Origin: Klebsiella africana | GTDB taxonomy: Bacteria > Pseudomonadota > Gammaproteobacteria > Enterobacterales > Enterobacteriaceae | Length of the DNA: 64,000 bases | Assembly: GCF_020526085.1 (NCBI RefSeq) | Contig: NZ_CP084874.1 | Span: 744,001-808,000 of the forward strand | Direction: 5' to 3' | Shown here: positions 54,233-64,000 of the stretch, in pieces | Position numbering within the stretch: the first letter of the stretch is position 1 | How the letters are laid out: each line of letters opens with the position of its first letter | Translations under genes and position numbers: made by a program | Notes under the pieces: model-generated | Seen by the model: the letters and a program-made list of their open reading frames with translations, nothing else | The model's database searches: none | What the model was told of the DNA's origin: nothing

Positions 54233-54976
54233 ATGGCGATAGCTCTGATTAGCGGCGCGAGCCGCGGCATAGGCCGGGCGACGGGGCTGCTGTTGGCGCA
54301 GGAAGGGTATACCGTGGCGGTCAATTACCATCACAACATTAAAGCCGCCACCGAAGTGGTCAATACCATAGTTGAATCTGGCGGCAAAGCCACGGCGCTG
54401 CGGGCGGATATCAGCGATGAAGCGCAGGTGATGGCGATGTTTGAGGCGATTGACCGTATGGGCGAACCGCTGACGGCGTTGGTCAACAACGCCGGGATCC
54501 TGTTTACCCAATGTACGGTGGAGAGCCTGAGCGCCGAGCGTATTAACCGCGTGCTGGCCACCAACGTCACCGGTTATTTCCTTTGCTGCCGTGAGGCGGT
54601 AAAGCGCATGTCGCATCGGCATGGCGGCAAGGGCGGGGCGATAGTTAACGTGTCGTCGGCGGCGGCGCGCCTTGGCGCGCCGGGAGAGTACGTTGACTAT
54701 GCCGCGTCGAAAGGGGCGGTAGATACCCTGACCACTGGGCTGGCGCTGGAGGTGGCGGCGCAGGGGATCCGGGTCAACGGTGTGCGTCCGGGGCTGATTT
54801 ATACCGAAATGCACGCCTCCGGCGGTGAACCGGGGCGTGTGGATCGAGTGAAAGGCTCGCTACCGATGCAGCGCGGCGGCCAGCCGGAAGAGGTCGCTCA
54901 GGCCATTGCCTGGCTGCTGAGCGACAAAGCGTCGTATGTGACGGGCAGTTTCCTTGAACTGGCGGGCGGGAAATAA
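54233..54976 (+). CDS. ygfF: SDR family oxidoreductase YgfF
   Basis: A 247-residue short-chain dehydrogenase. NAD(P) site SGASRGIGRATG, NNAG motif (LVNNAGIL), catalytic Ser in VNVSSAAARLG and YAASK (Tyr/Lys). C-terminal SYVTGSFLELAGGK. Annotated in Escherichia as a putative glucose 1-dehydrogenase-like enzyme; the substrate is unknown. Starts just 12 bp after the gcv terminator T-run. Confidence 0.88.
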   Translation: MAIALISGASRGIGRATGLLLAQEGYTVAVNYHHNIKAATEVVNTIVESGGKATALRADISDEAQVMAMFEAIDRMGEPLTALVNNAGILFTQCTVESLSAERINRVLATNVTGYFLCCREAVKRMSHRHGGKGGAIVNVSSAAARLGAPGEYVDYAASKGAVDTLTTGLALEVAAQGIRVNGVRPGLIYTEMHASGGEPGRVDRVKGSLPMQRGGQPEEVAQAIAWLLSDKASYVTGSFLELAGGK

Positions 54977-54991
54977 CCCGTAGATGTCTCT

Positions 54992-55148
54992 TGCACGGCG
55001 GCGCTGCGCTTGCCGGGCCTACAGGGTAAACTTCCCGGATGGCGGCTACGCCTTATCCGGGCTACCCAAAGATGCGAACCCGTAGCCCGGCTGAGCGCAG
55101 CGCGAGCCGGGGAAACCTTCCCGGAAAGCGGCTACGCCTTATCCGGGC
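54992..55148. repeat. Cluster of four REP units
   Basis: REP palindromes at about 54992-55019, 55033-55061, 55084-55112 and 55119-55147. Units two and four share GCGGCTACGCCTTATCCGGG. They fill the space between convergent ygfF and scsD. Confidence 0.75.
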
Positions 55149-55182
55149 TACCCAACGATGCGTAGCTGGGTAACCCGACGGT

Positions 55183-55686
55183 CTACCAGGAGGCCAGCCA
55201 CATCCTCAGGCGCATTCCCCAACTGCTGGTCCAGCCGGTGGTAACCGACTTCACCTCGCCTTGAGAAATGAACACCAGCGTTGGCGTCACCTGCACGTCC
55301 CACTGCCGCGCCAGCTGGCCGCTCGGATCATTTACCGTCGGCAGCGTCATTTTCTTTCTGGCAAGCCACGTCTCCAGCGTGGCGTTATCGCCGGAACGCA
55401 GGGCTACCGTCAGCACATTGCCGCCGTCGGCGGCAAGTGATGCCACCGACGGCGTGGTATAGCGACAGACTCCGCACCAGGTCGCCCAGACGTACAGCAG
55501 CAGCGGCTTTTGCTGGCTCATAGCGTTCAGATCCAGCGTTTTACCGTCGAGGGTTTGCAGCGATGTGGCGCTGACGTTTTGCGGTAGCGCGGGCTGGCGA
55601 AAATAATCCACCGCCAGGCTCACCGCCGCGCCAACCAGCAGCCACACCGCCAGCTCGCGCAGCCAGCGCCTGATTTTACTGGCCAC
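55183..55686 (-). CDS. scsD: ScsD, membrane-anchored thioredoxin-like protein
   Basis: A 167-residue TlpA-like protein: N-terminal membrane anchor (about 12-27) and a periplasmic thioredoxin fold with active site WATWCGVCRYT and cis-proline VQVTPTLVFI. Part of the suppressor-of-copper-sensitivity operon. It likely provides reducing power in the periplasm. Overlaps scsC by 11 bases. Confidence 0.85.
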   Translation of the reverse strand: MASKIRRWLRELAVWLLVGAAVSLAVDYFRQPALPQNVSATSLQTLDGKTLDLNAMSQQKPLLLYVWATWCGVCRYTTPSVASLAADGGNVLTVALRSGDNATLETWLARKKMTLPTVNDPSGQLARQWDVQVTPTLVFISQGEVKSVTTGWTSSWGMRLRMWLASW

Positions 55687-56287
55687 GGGCTTTCGCCAGC
55701 TGCTCTTTCACCAGCCCCTCCAGCTCATCAGCAGGGATCGCGCCGGCGACCATCTGATCGCCGATGATGGTCGCCGGGGTGCCCTGAATATTCAGCACCT
55801 GCGACAAAATCAGGTTCATTTTCAGCGAATCCATGGTCTTGTCATCGATACTGACGCTATCGGTGGCGGTTTTCTTCTGCGCGGCGGCGATACTGGCGTC
55901 ATCGTGATAGCCTTTTTTCGCCATCAGCCGCTGATGCAGCGCCCAGAATTTATCGGGCTGCTGACGCCAGGTGGAGAGCGCGGCTTTAGCGGCATTCACC
56001 GAACTCTGCCCTTTAAACGGCAGCAGCTTAACGATGAGCTGGATGTCCGGATTATCGTGGACGATTTTTTCCAGCAGCGGATCAAACTGTTTGCAGTAAG
56101 GGCAGTTGTAATCGGTAAACGAGACGATTGTGAGCTTCGGATCTTTCGCGCCGGTGCGCGGGCTATTCGGATCGTTAAACAGCAGCTGGGCTAACTGGTT
56201 ATTACCGTTCGATTGCGGTTCTTCCGCCGGAGCGGCGAAGCTGAAGGCCGATACGCACAGCAGTAATAAGGCGGTGATAGCTCTCAT
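55676..56287 (-). CDS. scsC: ScsC, DsbA-like periplasmic disulfide protein
   Basis: A 203-residue exported protein: signal peptide ending ...SAFSFAAPA, DsbA-type thioredoxin fold with active site DYNCPYCKQ and cis-proline IQGTPATIIG. Salmonella and Proteus ScsC proteins bind copper and act as isomerase or reductase with ScsB as partner. scsB ends 1 base before its start, so the genes are coupled. Confidence 0.88.
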   Translation of the reverse strand: MRAITALLLLCVSAFSFAAPAEEPQSNGNNQLAQLLFNDPNSPRTGAKDPKLTIVSFTDYNCPYCKQFDPLLEKIVHDNPDIQLIVKLLPFKGQSSVNAAKAALSTWRQQPDKFWALHQRLMAKKGYHDDASIAAAQKKTATDSVSIDDKTMDSLKMNLILSQVLNIQGTPATIIGDQMVAGAIPADELEGLVKEQLAKARGQ

Positions 56288-56288
56288 G

Positions 56289-58298
56289 TTATTTTCCTTT
56301 CGCGGCGGACAGGGTGGCGAGAAGTTGTTCGCGATCTAACAGCGCAGGCAGAATCTGTCCCTGCGGCAATCCCGGTCCGTAAATCTGGTTAAACGGCACC
56401 GCGGCGCTGCCGCGTGCGGTTAAAAACTGACTAATGTCAGCGGAGGGGCGGCTCCAGTCGCCGCGTAAGGCGACTACGTCCGGCGCTAACAGCGCCTGCT
56501 GGACGTCATCGCGCAGCAGCACGTTGTATTTATTGGCTTTACAGGTCACGCACCAGTCGGCGGTGACATCAATAAATACCCGCTTATGCTTCGCCAGGGC
56601 GCTGGCGATAGCCTGCTCGCTGAGCGGCTGCCAGTTAACCCGGTCGCGGCGCGGGCCCTGGGCGTCCTGTTGTGCGACAAAGGCGACGGCGCCCGCCACC
56701 ACGATGGCCAGAGCGCCCGCGCGCAGCGCCGTACGCCAGCGGTAGCGCCAGGCGGTGGTCAGGAGCAGGGCGATGGCCAGAATCACCAGCAGGGTAAGCA
56801 CCGGCGTACGGCCGATGTGGATCGTCAGCAGGCTGACCAGCCATAGCGCTGAACCGAGCATCATCAACCCCAGTACCACGCGCAGATGATTCATCCAGCG
56901 GCCCGGGCGCGGTAGACGTTGCGCCAGCCCCGGCCAGGCGACGATCAGCAGCCACGGCAGGCTCATGCCGATCCCCATGGCGAAGAAAATGCCCCACAGC
57001 AGCGGCAGGGGCGCCACCAGCGCCACCGAAACGGCGGTACCGAGGAACGGCGCGGTACAGGGCGTCGCCAGCAGAGTGGCGAAGGCGCCTTGCCAGAAAT
57101 GGCCCATTAAGCCGTTGCCGCCGCGGGTGGCGAGGAAAGTACTGGCGCTTGAGGAGAGGCGGATTTCGAACAGCCCCAATAAACTGGCGCTGAACAGCAC
57201 CATCACCAGCGCCAGCGCGCCGATAAACCACGGGTTCTGGAACTGGATGCCCCAGCCGAGCGCCTGATTACCTAAGCGTAGCGCGGTCATCATCAAGGCC
57301 AGGGCCAGGAAGGAGACGACGATCCCGCATACCGAGGCGAGAAACTGCCGCCGCACCGCGCCGCGTTCGCGACGTTCGGTTTGCACCAGCGAGCCGAGCT
57401 TCATGGCCAGCACCGGCAGCACGCAGGGCATCACGTTCAGGATAAGCCCGCCGGCCAGGGCCATCAGCAGCACCCAGCCTAACGCCAGCCCCGGCGCGGC
57501 GCTGCCGGCGGCGACGGCGATTTGGCTTTCCTGCGCCTGACCGCTGTCGGCCAGCACCAGCGACAGCGTTTTGCCGCTCAGATCCGGCGCCGCTTCGCCC
57601 CAGCTATCGGTGACCGGTACAGTGGCGGTCAACGTATCGCCACGGGTGGTAAAACTCGGTTTGCCGAAATCGACATCCTCCATGCTGTCGATATACAGCG
57701 CTGGCTGCTGCCAGCCGGCCTCTCGGCGGGCGATTACCGTCAGCGTACCGCTGACGTAGCTGGCGCTAAGCGCCGAGGTGAGACCATCACGCAGGGGTAG
57801 CGTGCCCATCGCGCGGGTGAAATCGTAATTAAATCGCTCCGCCGCCGGAGTCGTCATATCCAGCGAAAAGGGATAGTCAGTCAGAATACAGACATTGCTG
57901 CAGGTAGAGAGCGTCAGGACGCCGCTGAGCGCCGGCGGTATCTTCCCGTGCAGCGTCATCGGGAAGCTGACCTCGCCGTGATAGCCCTGAGTGGAAATAC
58001 CCGCGACGTCGAAGCGTTGCGGCGTCGGCCAGCGCCAGTTCACCTCCAGCGGCGTATGCCAGGCGATAGCCGGCGCGATGCCGCCTTCCCCTGGCGAACG
58101 CCAGTAGGTTTTCCTGCCCTTTTCCAGCGCTACGTCTAAAAGCAGGCGAGTGTCGCCATTGCTCTCGGTTTGCGCCCGCAGGCGCACGCTGGCGTGTTGA
58201 TTGTCGGCGGCGCGCAGCCAGCCGCTATCGGCGGCCTGGCTGACGGGCAGCCATAGCCAAAGCAGGCAGACCAGCAGCCGCCTGAATACCATATACAT
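56289..58298 (-). CDS. scsB: ScsB, DsbD-like transmembrane reductase
   Basis: A 669-residue protein: signal peptide, large periplasmic N-terminal domain (about 25-275), eight or so membrane helices (about 275-545, with NVMPCVLPVLAMKLGSL and ATPCTAPFLGTAVS holding the membrane cysteines) and a C-terminal thioredoxin domain with DVTADWCVTCKANK. It moves electrons from cytoplasmic thioredoxin to ScsC and ScsD. CGGAGC precedes the ATG. Copper tolerance role is known in Salmonella. Confidence 0.9.
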   Translation of the reverse strand: MYMVFRRLLVCLLWLWLPVSQAADSGWLRAADNQHASVRLRAQTESNGDTRLLLDVALEKGRKTYWRSPGEGGIAPAIAWHTPLEVNWRWPTPQRFDVAGISTQGYHGEVSFPMTLHGKIPPALSGVLTLSTCSNVCILTDYPFSLDMTTPAAERFNYDFTRAMGTLPLRDGLTSALSASYVSGTLTVIARREAGWQQPALYIDSMEDVDFGKPSFTTRGDTLTATVPVTDSWGEAAPDLSGKTLSLVLADSGQAQESQIAVAAGSAAPGLALGWVLLMALAGGLILNVMPCVLPVLAMKLGSLVQTERRERGAVRRQFLASVCGIVVSFLALALMMTALRLGNQALGWGIQFQNPWFIGALALVMVLFSASLLGLFEIRLSSSASTFLATRGGNGLMGHFWQGAFATLLATPCTAPFLGTAVSVALVAPLPLLWGIFFAMGIGMSLPWLLIVAWPGLAQRLPRPGRWMNHLRVVLGLMMLGSALWLVSLLTIHIGRTPVLTLLVILAIALLLTTAWRYRWRTALRAGALAIVVAGAVAFVAQQDAQGPRRDRVNWQPLSEQAIASALAKHKRVFIDVTADWCVTCKANKYNVLLRDDVQQALLAPDVVALRGDWSRPSADISQFLTARGSAAVPFNQIYGPGLPQGQILPALLDREQLLATLSAAKGK

Positions 58299-58347
58299 AA
58301 GTTTGCTCCGTAAGTGATGAATTAACCTGAACTGTCAGGAGAATCAA

Positions 58348-58707
58348 TCACTCACGGAAGACGCATAATCGCAGATGCACCCGCAATCGGGGTGAGGAGA
58401 TAACGCGGGGAGGCCACTGGCGTTCGATACGCGGCGGGGTCGCCGCCAGCACCGCCAGCAGCAGAGTGATAGCCAACAGCGCCCCTTCAAACAGCATCGG
58501 CGGAACGGCCATCAGCGACTTGGCGCTGAGCTCGCACGGCGTGACCGGCGCCTCGGCCCTATCCTGGTTTTGCTGTAGCGACGGGCTGTCGGCGGTGAGG
58601 TTCATGACCAGCGCGTGCATCCCGGCCATCCGTTGAGCGGTGCAGGTCAGCACCACCAGACAGGCCAGGAGGACAAAAAGAATGGCTTTGCGTTGTCGCT
58701 TAATCAT
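58348..58707 (-). CDS. scsA: ScsA-like small membrane protein
   Basis: A 119-residue protein with two hydrophobic segments (about 9-28 and 68-90) and a basic C-terminus (PRLRVHLRLCVFRE). Position as first gene of scsABCD and size fit Salmonella ScsA (about 120 residues). Function not known. The downstream gap to scsB is 49 bp. Confidence 0.7.
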   Translation of the reverse strand: MIKRQRKAILFVLLACLVVLTCTAQRMAGMHALVMNLTADSPSLQQNQDRAEAPVTPCELSAKSLMAVPPMLFEGALLAITLLLAVLAATPPRIERQWPPRVISSPRLRVHLRLCVFRE

Positions 58708-58710
58708 GAT

Positions 58711-58730
58711 TGCCTCAAATATTCACGAGG
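58711..58730. promoter_or_regulatory. Palindrome just upstream of scsA
   Basis: GCCTCAAATATTCACGAGGC has outer arms GCCTC/GAGGC. It overlaps the region where the scsA ribosome site or promoter should lie. A metal- or stress-responsive regulator is possible; no consensus is recognised. Confidence 0.3.
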
Positions 58731-58802
58731 CTTATCTTAACGGGCGAACCGGTTTTGGCAATGGTAAAGCTGTAAAGAAGTGTCTGGCGGATAAGCAATT
58801 TG

Positions 58803-58825
58803 CCCCCTCCCGGCCGGGAGAGGGC
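58803..58825 (-). terminator. Hairpin after bglA
   Basis: CCCCTCCCGG/CCGGGAGAGGG stem seven bases beyond the bglA stop. T-run absent on the minus strand, so termination may be weak; it belongs to the CCCTCTCC hairpin type. Confidence 0.5.
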
Positions 58826-58831
58826 GGTCAA

Positions 58832-60383
<1,552 letters not shown>

Positions 60384-61139
60384 TTAGCCGATTTTACGCG
60401 CTAATTTACGCCCGAGGGATTCGAGAATATAGATCACCGGAATTTGCGTCGTAATATCGTAGACGCCGCCAATACGCGTCTGCGGCACGTGCCAGGAGAG
60501 ATTGAAATCAGCCAGTTTGGCCAGCCGTGAATGCTCATGGCTGGTAATCGACATCACCTTGCAGTGATGCAGACTGAACTGGCTGGCGAAGCGCAGGATT
60601 TCTTCGGTTTCTCCGGAGACGGAAAGCACGATCGCCAGCGCGTTACGGGCCATATCATTGGTTACCGGAAAATAGGGATCGTCAATATGGTTGCTGAATT
60701 TCCCGACGTTGGAAAAGAAGCGTGCGCCATATTTCGCCAGCGCGCCGGAGGTGCCGGCGCCGACGAAAATAATACGTTCCGAAGCGAGAATAATATCGAC
60801 GGCCTGGTCGAGTAATTCATCGAATTCTTCATTATTGACGCTTTTAAAAAAGCTCATTATTTCGCTGGCGCCGATATTTGCCTGTTGAGGCTCATTCTGC
60901 TCGAGATATAATTTAAAGCGCACGCGAAATTCAGAGTAGCCCTCGCACTGCAGTTTGCGGCAGAAGCGTAACACGGTGGTCGTGGAGACCCCGGCGGCTT
61001 CGGCCAGTTCGCGGATGGTCATGTACATCACTTTGTCACGATTTTTAATGACGTAGTGGTAGACCATCATCTCAAGATTATTGAGACTGGCGACAGCGGC
61101 GTGGGAGAACATACTCACAGTGGCGAACTCACAATTCAT
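60384..61139 (-). CDS. MurR/RpiR family transcriptional regulator
   Basis: A 251-residue regulator: N-terminal helix-turn-helix (TIRELAEAAGVSTTTVLRFC, about residues 42-61) and a C-terminal sugar-phosphate isomerase (SIS) domain (IIFVGAGTSGALAKYGARFF, LSVSGETEEILRFASQF). Such proteins sense phosphosugars. Next to bglA, it probably controls bglA in response to a phosphorylated beta-glucoside product. The start is uncertain: ATG at 61139 or at 61112; neither has a strong ribosome site. Divergent from yqfB by only 23 bp. Confidence 0.85.
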   Translation of the reverse strand: MNCEFATVSMFSHAAVASLNNLEMMVYHYVIKNRDKVMYMTIRELAEAAGVSTTTVLRFCRKLQCEGYSEFRVRFKLYLEQNEPQQANIGASEIMSFFKSVNNEEFDELLDQAVDIILASERIIFVGAGTSGALAKYGARFFSNVGKFSNHIDDPYFPVTNDMARNALAIVLSVSGETEEILRFASQFSLHHCKVMSITSHEHSRLAKLADFNLSWHVPQTRIGGVYDITTQIPVIYILESLGRKLARKIG

Positions 61140-61162
61140 AATGACCAGGACGGAATTATATC

Positions 61163-61474
61163 ATGCAGGCCAATGACATTACCTTTTTTCAGCGCTTTCA
61201 GGACGACATCCTCGCCGGGCGCAAAACCATCACTATTCGCGATGCAGCGGAGTCGCATTTTAAGCCCGGTGATGTGCTGCGCGTTGGGCGCTATGAAGAT
61301 GACGGCTATTTTTGCACCATCGCCGTGACCGCCACCTCGACGGTGACTCTCGACACGCTAACCGAAGAGCATGCCCGGCAGGAGAATATGACTCTCGAAC
61401 AGCTGCGGCAGGTCATCAGCGACATCTATCCTGGCGAGAGCCAGTTTTATGTCATTGAATTCAAAACGCTTTAA
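61163..61474 (+). CDS. yqfB: N4-acetylcytidine amidohydrolase YqfB (ASCH domain)
   Basis: A 103-residue ASCH-fold protein. [22 protein letters not shown] contains the lysine/glutamate-type catalytic region; the Escherichia YqfB hydrolyses N4-acetylcytidine. Full length. Divergent from the RpiR-type gene. Confidence 0.92.
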   Translation: MQANDITFFQRFQDDILAGRKTITIRDAAESHFKPGDVLRVGRYEDDGYFCTIAVTATSTVTLDTLTEEHARQENMTLEQLRQVISDIYPGESQFYVIEFKTL

Positions 61475-61598
61475 GATAATCAGGAACAGCTGTGAGTTGA
61501 AATAAAAATGTAACTTTATGATTTTAAAGTATTTACAAATATACATCGTTTTATTTTAGCTAACAGGTGTTCACTGGAATCATTCTCAGTTACCCTAA

Positions 61599-62297
<699 letters not shown>

Positions 62298-62298
62298 C

Positions 62299-62322
62299 AA
62301 AAAGCCCCAACAGGGGCTTTTT
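62299..62322. terminator. Terminator after yqfA
   Basis: AAAAAGCCCC-AACA-GGGGCTTTTT, symmetric, usable in both directions; overlaps the stop region of yqfA. Confidence 0.9.
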
Positions 62323-62343
62323 GGTGACTCGTTCTGACTACTT

Positions 62344-62499
62344 CCACGGTGGCGCTACGCTTACCGTGGCTACGATACTCTGCGACCTGGAAATCCCACG
62401 GTGGCGCTGCGCTTACCGTGGCTACGATACTCTGCGGCCTGGAAATTCCACGGTGGCGCTGCGCTTACCGTGGCTACGATATTCTGCGGCCTGGTAGCC
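62344..62499. repeat. Three tandem 52-bp repeats
   Basis: Copies start at 62344, 62396 and 62448 with CCACGGTGGCGCT[A/G]CGCT, continue with TACCGTGGCTACGATA and end ...CTGCG[A/G]CCTGG. Each begins with a REP-like palindrome CCACGGT...TACCGTGG. A normal REP (62498-62533) follows. Copies differ by only a few bases, implying recent tandem duplication. Confidence 0.85.
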
Positions 62500-62533
62500 C
62501 GGCTAAGGCGTAAGCGCCGCAAGCCGGGAACTT
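62498..62533. repeat. REP sequence downstream of ygfZ
   Basis: TAGCCCGGCTAAGGCG...GCCGCAAGCCGGGA palindrome, directly after the 52-bp array and before the ygfZ stop. Confidence 0.7.
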
Positions 62534-62536
62534 TCC

Positions 62537-63520
62537 TTAATCTTCTTCCAGCGAATACGGCAATGGTTTGATGCTCAGGCTGCCGGCATCGTCGCGCACG
62601 CGGAACACGCTGTCCGGTTCCATGTCGTTATTCATCACTACCTGGACCATCAGGCTTCCGTCATCCAACTGTACGGCTGCCAGCACCGTACCGGTGCGGC
62701 GCCAGTTGTCGCCCATTTTCAGCTCCAGATCTTCCCCGGCGTCCGGCACCCGGCTGGCGGTCCCTGACAGCGTCCACAGCGCACGCTTATTGGCGCCGCG
62801 GAATTTCGCCCGCGCCACCATCTCCTGACCGGTGTAGCAGCCTTTCTTGAAGCTGATGCCGCCCAGCGCCTGCAGGTTGGTAGCCTGCGGAATAAACTGC
62901 CCGCTGTTGGCGCTGTCGATAACCGGCAGACCGGCTTCAATATTCAGCGCCAGCCACTGTTGGCTGTTGTTAAGCTGCGCTTCGCCGCGCAGCGCGTCGG
63001 TGACGCGGTTGGCGGTGTCGACATCGGTCACCAGCAGGAAGCGTTCACCCGGATGTTCAAACCACAGCAGGCTGGTGGTGCCTTCGCTGACCACCGGTGT
63101 AGAAGCGTCGGGTAGGGCAGCGAATAGCGGCGCCAGCGCAGCGCGCGCCTGGAAGCCGGCAACCCCCAGCAGAACCAGATCGTCGTTAGCGGCGATGGTG
63201 ACTTTAGAGAAGACGGCATATTTTTTCAGCTCGGTCAGCTGCGCGTCGCGCAGGCTGCGGCGTTCAATCCACGCGAAGCCACCGTCACGACGAAATACGC
63301 GCAGGTTGCTCCACATCTTGCCTTTGGCGTCACAGTGGGCGGCAAGCAGATGCTGAGCATCAGTGAGATGACTCACATCGGCGGTAATCTGCCCCTGCAG
63401 ATATTTTTCGCTGTCCGGCCCGCTAATTGTCGCCAGCGCCCAGTCATCCAGGGTCATCAGCGTTAACGGCAGACGAGCGGAAGAGGAAGGCTGACGCGGA
63501 GGAAAAGGTGTAAAAGCCAT
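62537..63520 (-). CDS. ygfZ: tRNA-modifying/Fe-S folate-dependent protein YgfZ
   Basis: A 327-residue protein related in fold to GcvT. The signature [17 protein letters not shown] contains the conserved cysteine. YgfZ supports folate-dependent maintenance of iron-sulfur enzymes such as MiaB. Start [10 protein letters not shown] matches Escherichia; two further codons upstream are possible. Divergent from sdhE with 245 bp between. Confidence 0.95.
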   Translation of the reverse strand: MAFTPFPPRQPSSSARLPLTLMTLDDWALATISGPDSEKYLQGQITADVSHLTDAQHLLAAHCDAKGKMWSNLRVFRRDGGFAWIERRSLRDAQLTELKKYAVFSKVTIAANDDLVLLGVAGFQARAALAPLFAALPDASTPVVSEGTTSLLWFEHPGERFLLVTDVDTANRVTDALRGEAQLNNSQQWLALNIEAGLPVIDSANSGQFIPQATNLQALGGISFKKGCYTGQEMVARAKFRGANKRALWTLSGTASRVPDAGEDLELKMGDNWRRTGTVLAAVQLDDGSLMVQVVMNNDMEPDSVFRVRDDAGSLSIKPLPYSLEED

Positions 63521-63765
63521 AGTCATATCCTGAATCGCTTAACGCAGTGTGTGTGACCAATGGTAAAAGAGCTATAGTGCATTGCAAGTGGTTTCAACAG
63601 GCCATTTGTGCGCTGGCGTGAGAAGGCCGCCTGACGCAGGCTATCAATAAGCCCATCATTATTTTATGGTTTTTATGGAAGCATGCTCGCATTCAGCGAT
63701 ATTCCTGTAAAGTTACGGCAGAAAACGGGTTAAACTAACCTATATTTTGCTGCTGGAAGGTCAAC

Positions 63766-64000
63766 ATGGACATTAACAATAAAGCACGTATCCACTGGGC
63801 ATGCCGCCGCGGGATGCGCGAACTCGACATCTCCATCATGCCGTTCTTTGAGTATGAGTACGATACCCTCAGCGATGCTGACAAACAGCTGTTCATTCGC
63901 CTGCTGGAAAATGACGATCCGGATCTATTCAACTGGCTGATGAACCACGGCAAACCGGCCGATGCGGAGCTACAGCGGATGGTAACCTTAATTCAAACAC
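63766..64000 (+). CDS. sdhE: FAD assembly factor SdhE, N-terminal part
   Basis: 78 of about 88 codons are inside the window; the gene runs off the right edge. [21 protein letters not shown] contains the conserved RGxxE motif needed for flavinylation of succinate dehydrogenase SdhA and fumarate reductase FrdA. GGAAGG precedes the ATG. In Escherichia it is followed by cptA (ygfX). Confidence 0.95.
   Translation, partial: MDINNKARIHWACRRGMRELDISIMPFFEYEYDTLSDADKQLFIRLLENDDPDLFNWLMNHGKPADAELQRMVTLIQT

Overview
This window is a stretch of enterobacterial chromosome. Gene order, GC-rich codon use and near-identity of many proteins to Escherichia orthologues point to Klebsiella, most likely the K. 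pneumoniae complex; the species is an inference from memory of synteny, not a database result. Almost all of it (2.8-64 kb) is core genome, with a short accessory segment at the left edge.

Left edge (1-2769) is island-like: the end of a DUF1778 antitoxin and its GNAT toxin (TacAT/KacAT type), about 700 bp of non-coding or decayed DNA with a GGTCCCA operator-like cluster, an AT-rich orphan lipoprotein gene, and a frameshifted 5' fragment of an IS3-family orfA. It abuts tRNA-Phe (pheV), whose 3' end is followed by two tandem 163-bp units. Each unit repeats the last 17 bp of the tRNA and folds into a cluster of small hairpins; all differences between the two units fall in loops or linkers. This is the most unusual structure in the window.

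Core blocks run in order. Polyamine and nucleoside: yqgA, speC, nupG. Cell wall, iron-sulfur and DNA repair: mltC-yggX-mutY, divergent from trmB-yggL-yggN. The hemW-rdgB-yggU-yggT-yggS cluster is divergent from the PilT-like ATPase yggR. A CsgD-like LuxR regulator follows, then ruvX-yqgE-gshB-rsmE-endA-sprT, galP (with CRP and GalR/GalS sites), metK (with MetJ boxes), and the arginine-to-putrescine genes yqgB-speA-speB. An OprD-family porin and loiP come next. Central carbon: tktA, epd-pgk-fbaA. Then mscS, argO, yggE, argP, rpiA, serA, fau-ssrS(6S RNA)-zapA, divergent from ygfB-pepP-ubiH-ubiI. The glycine cleavage operon gcvTHP is followed by the SDR gene ygfF, an scsABCD copper/redox operon, bglA with an RpiR-type regulator, yqfB, yqfA, ygfZ and the start of sdhE.

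Functional links: SpeC (ornithine to putrescine) and SpeA/SpeB (arginine via agmatine to putrescine) give both putrescine routes, and MetK supplies S-adenosylmethionine for spermidine. SerA and the GCV system feed serine/glycine/one-carbon metabolism together with Fau. ArgP and ArgO form a regulator/exporter pair. Two short basic ORFs with good ribosome sites precede speC and speA and could be leader peptides. Repeats include REP clusters, a 97-bp hairpin element inside the gcv operon, a 3 x 52-bp tandem array, and CCCTCTCC hairpins after several genes.
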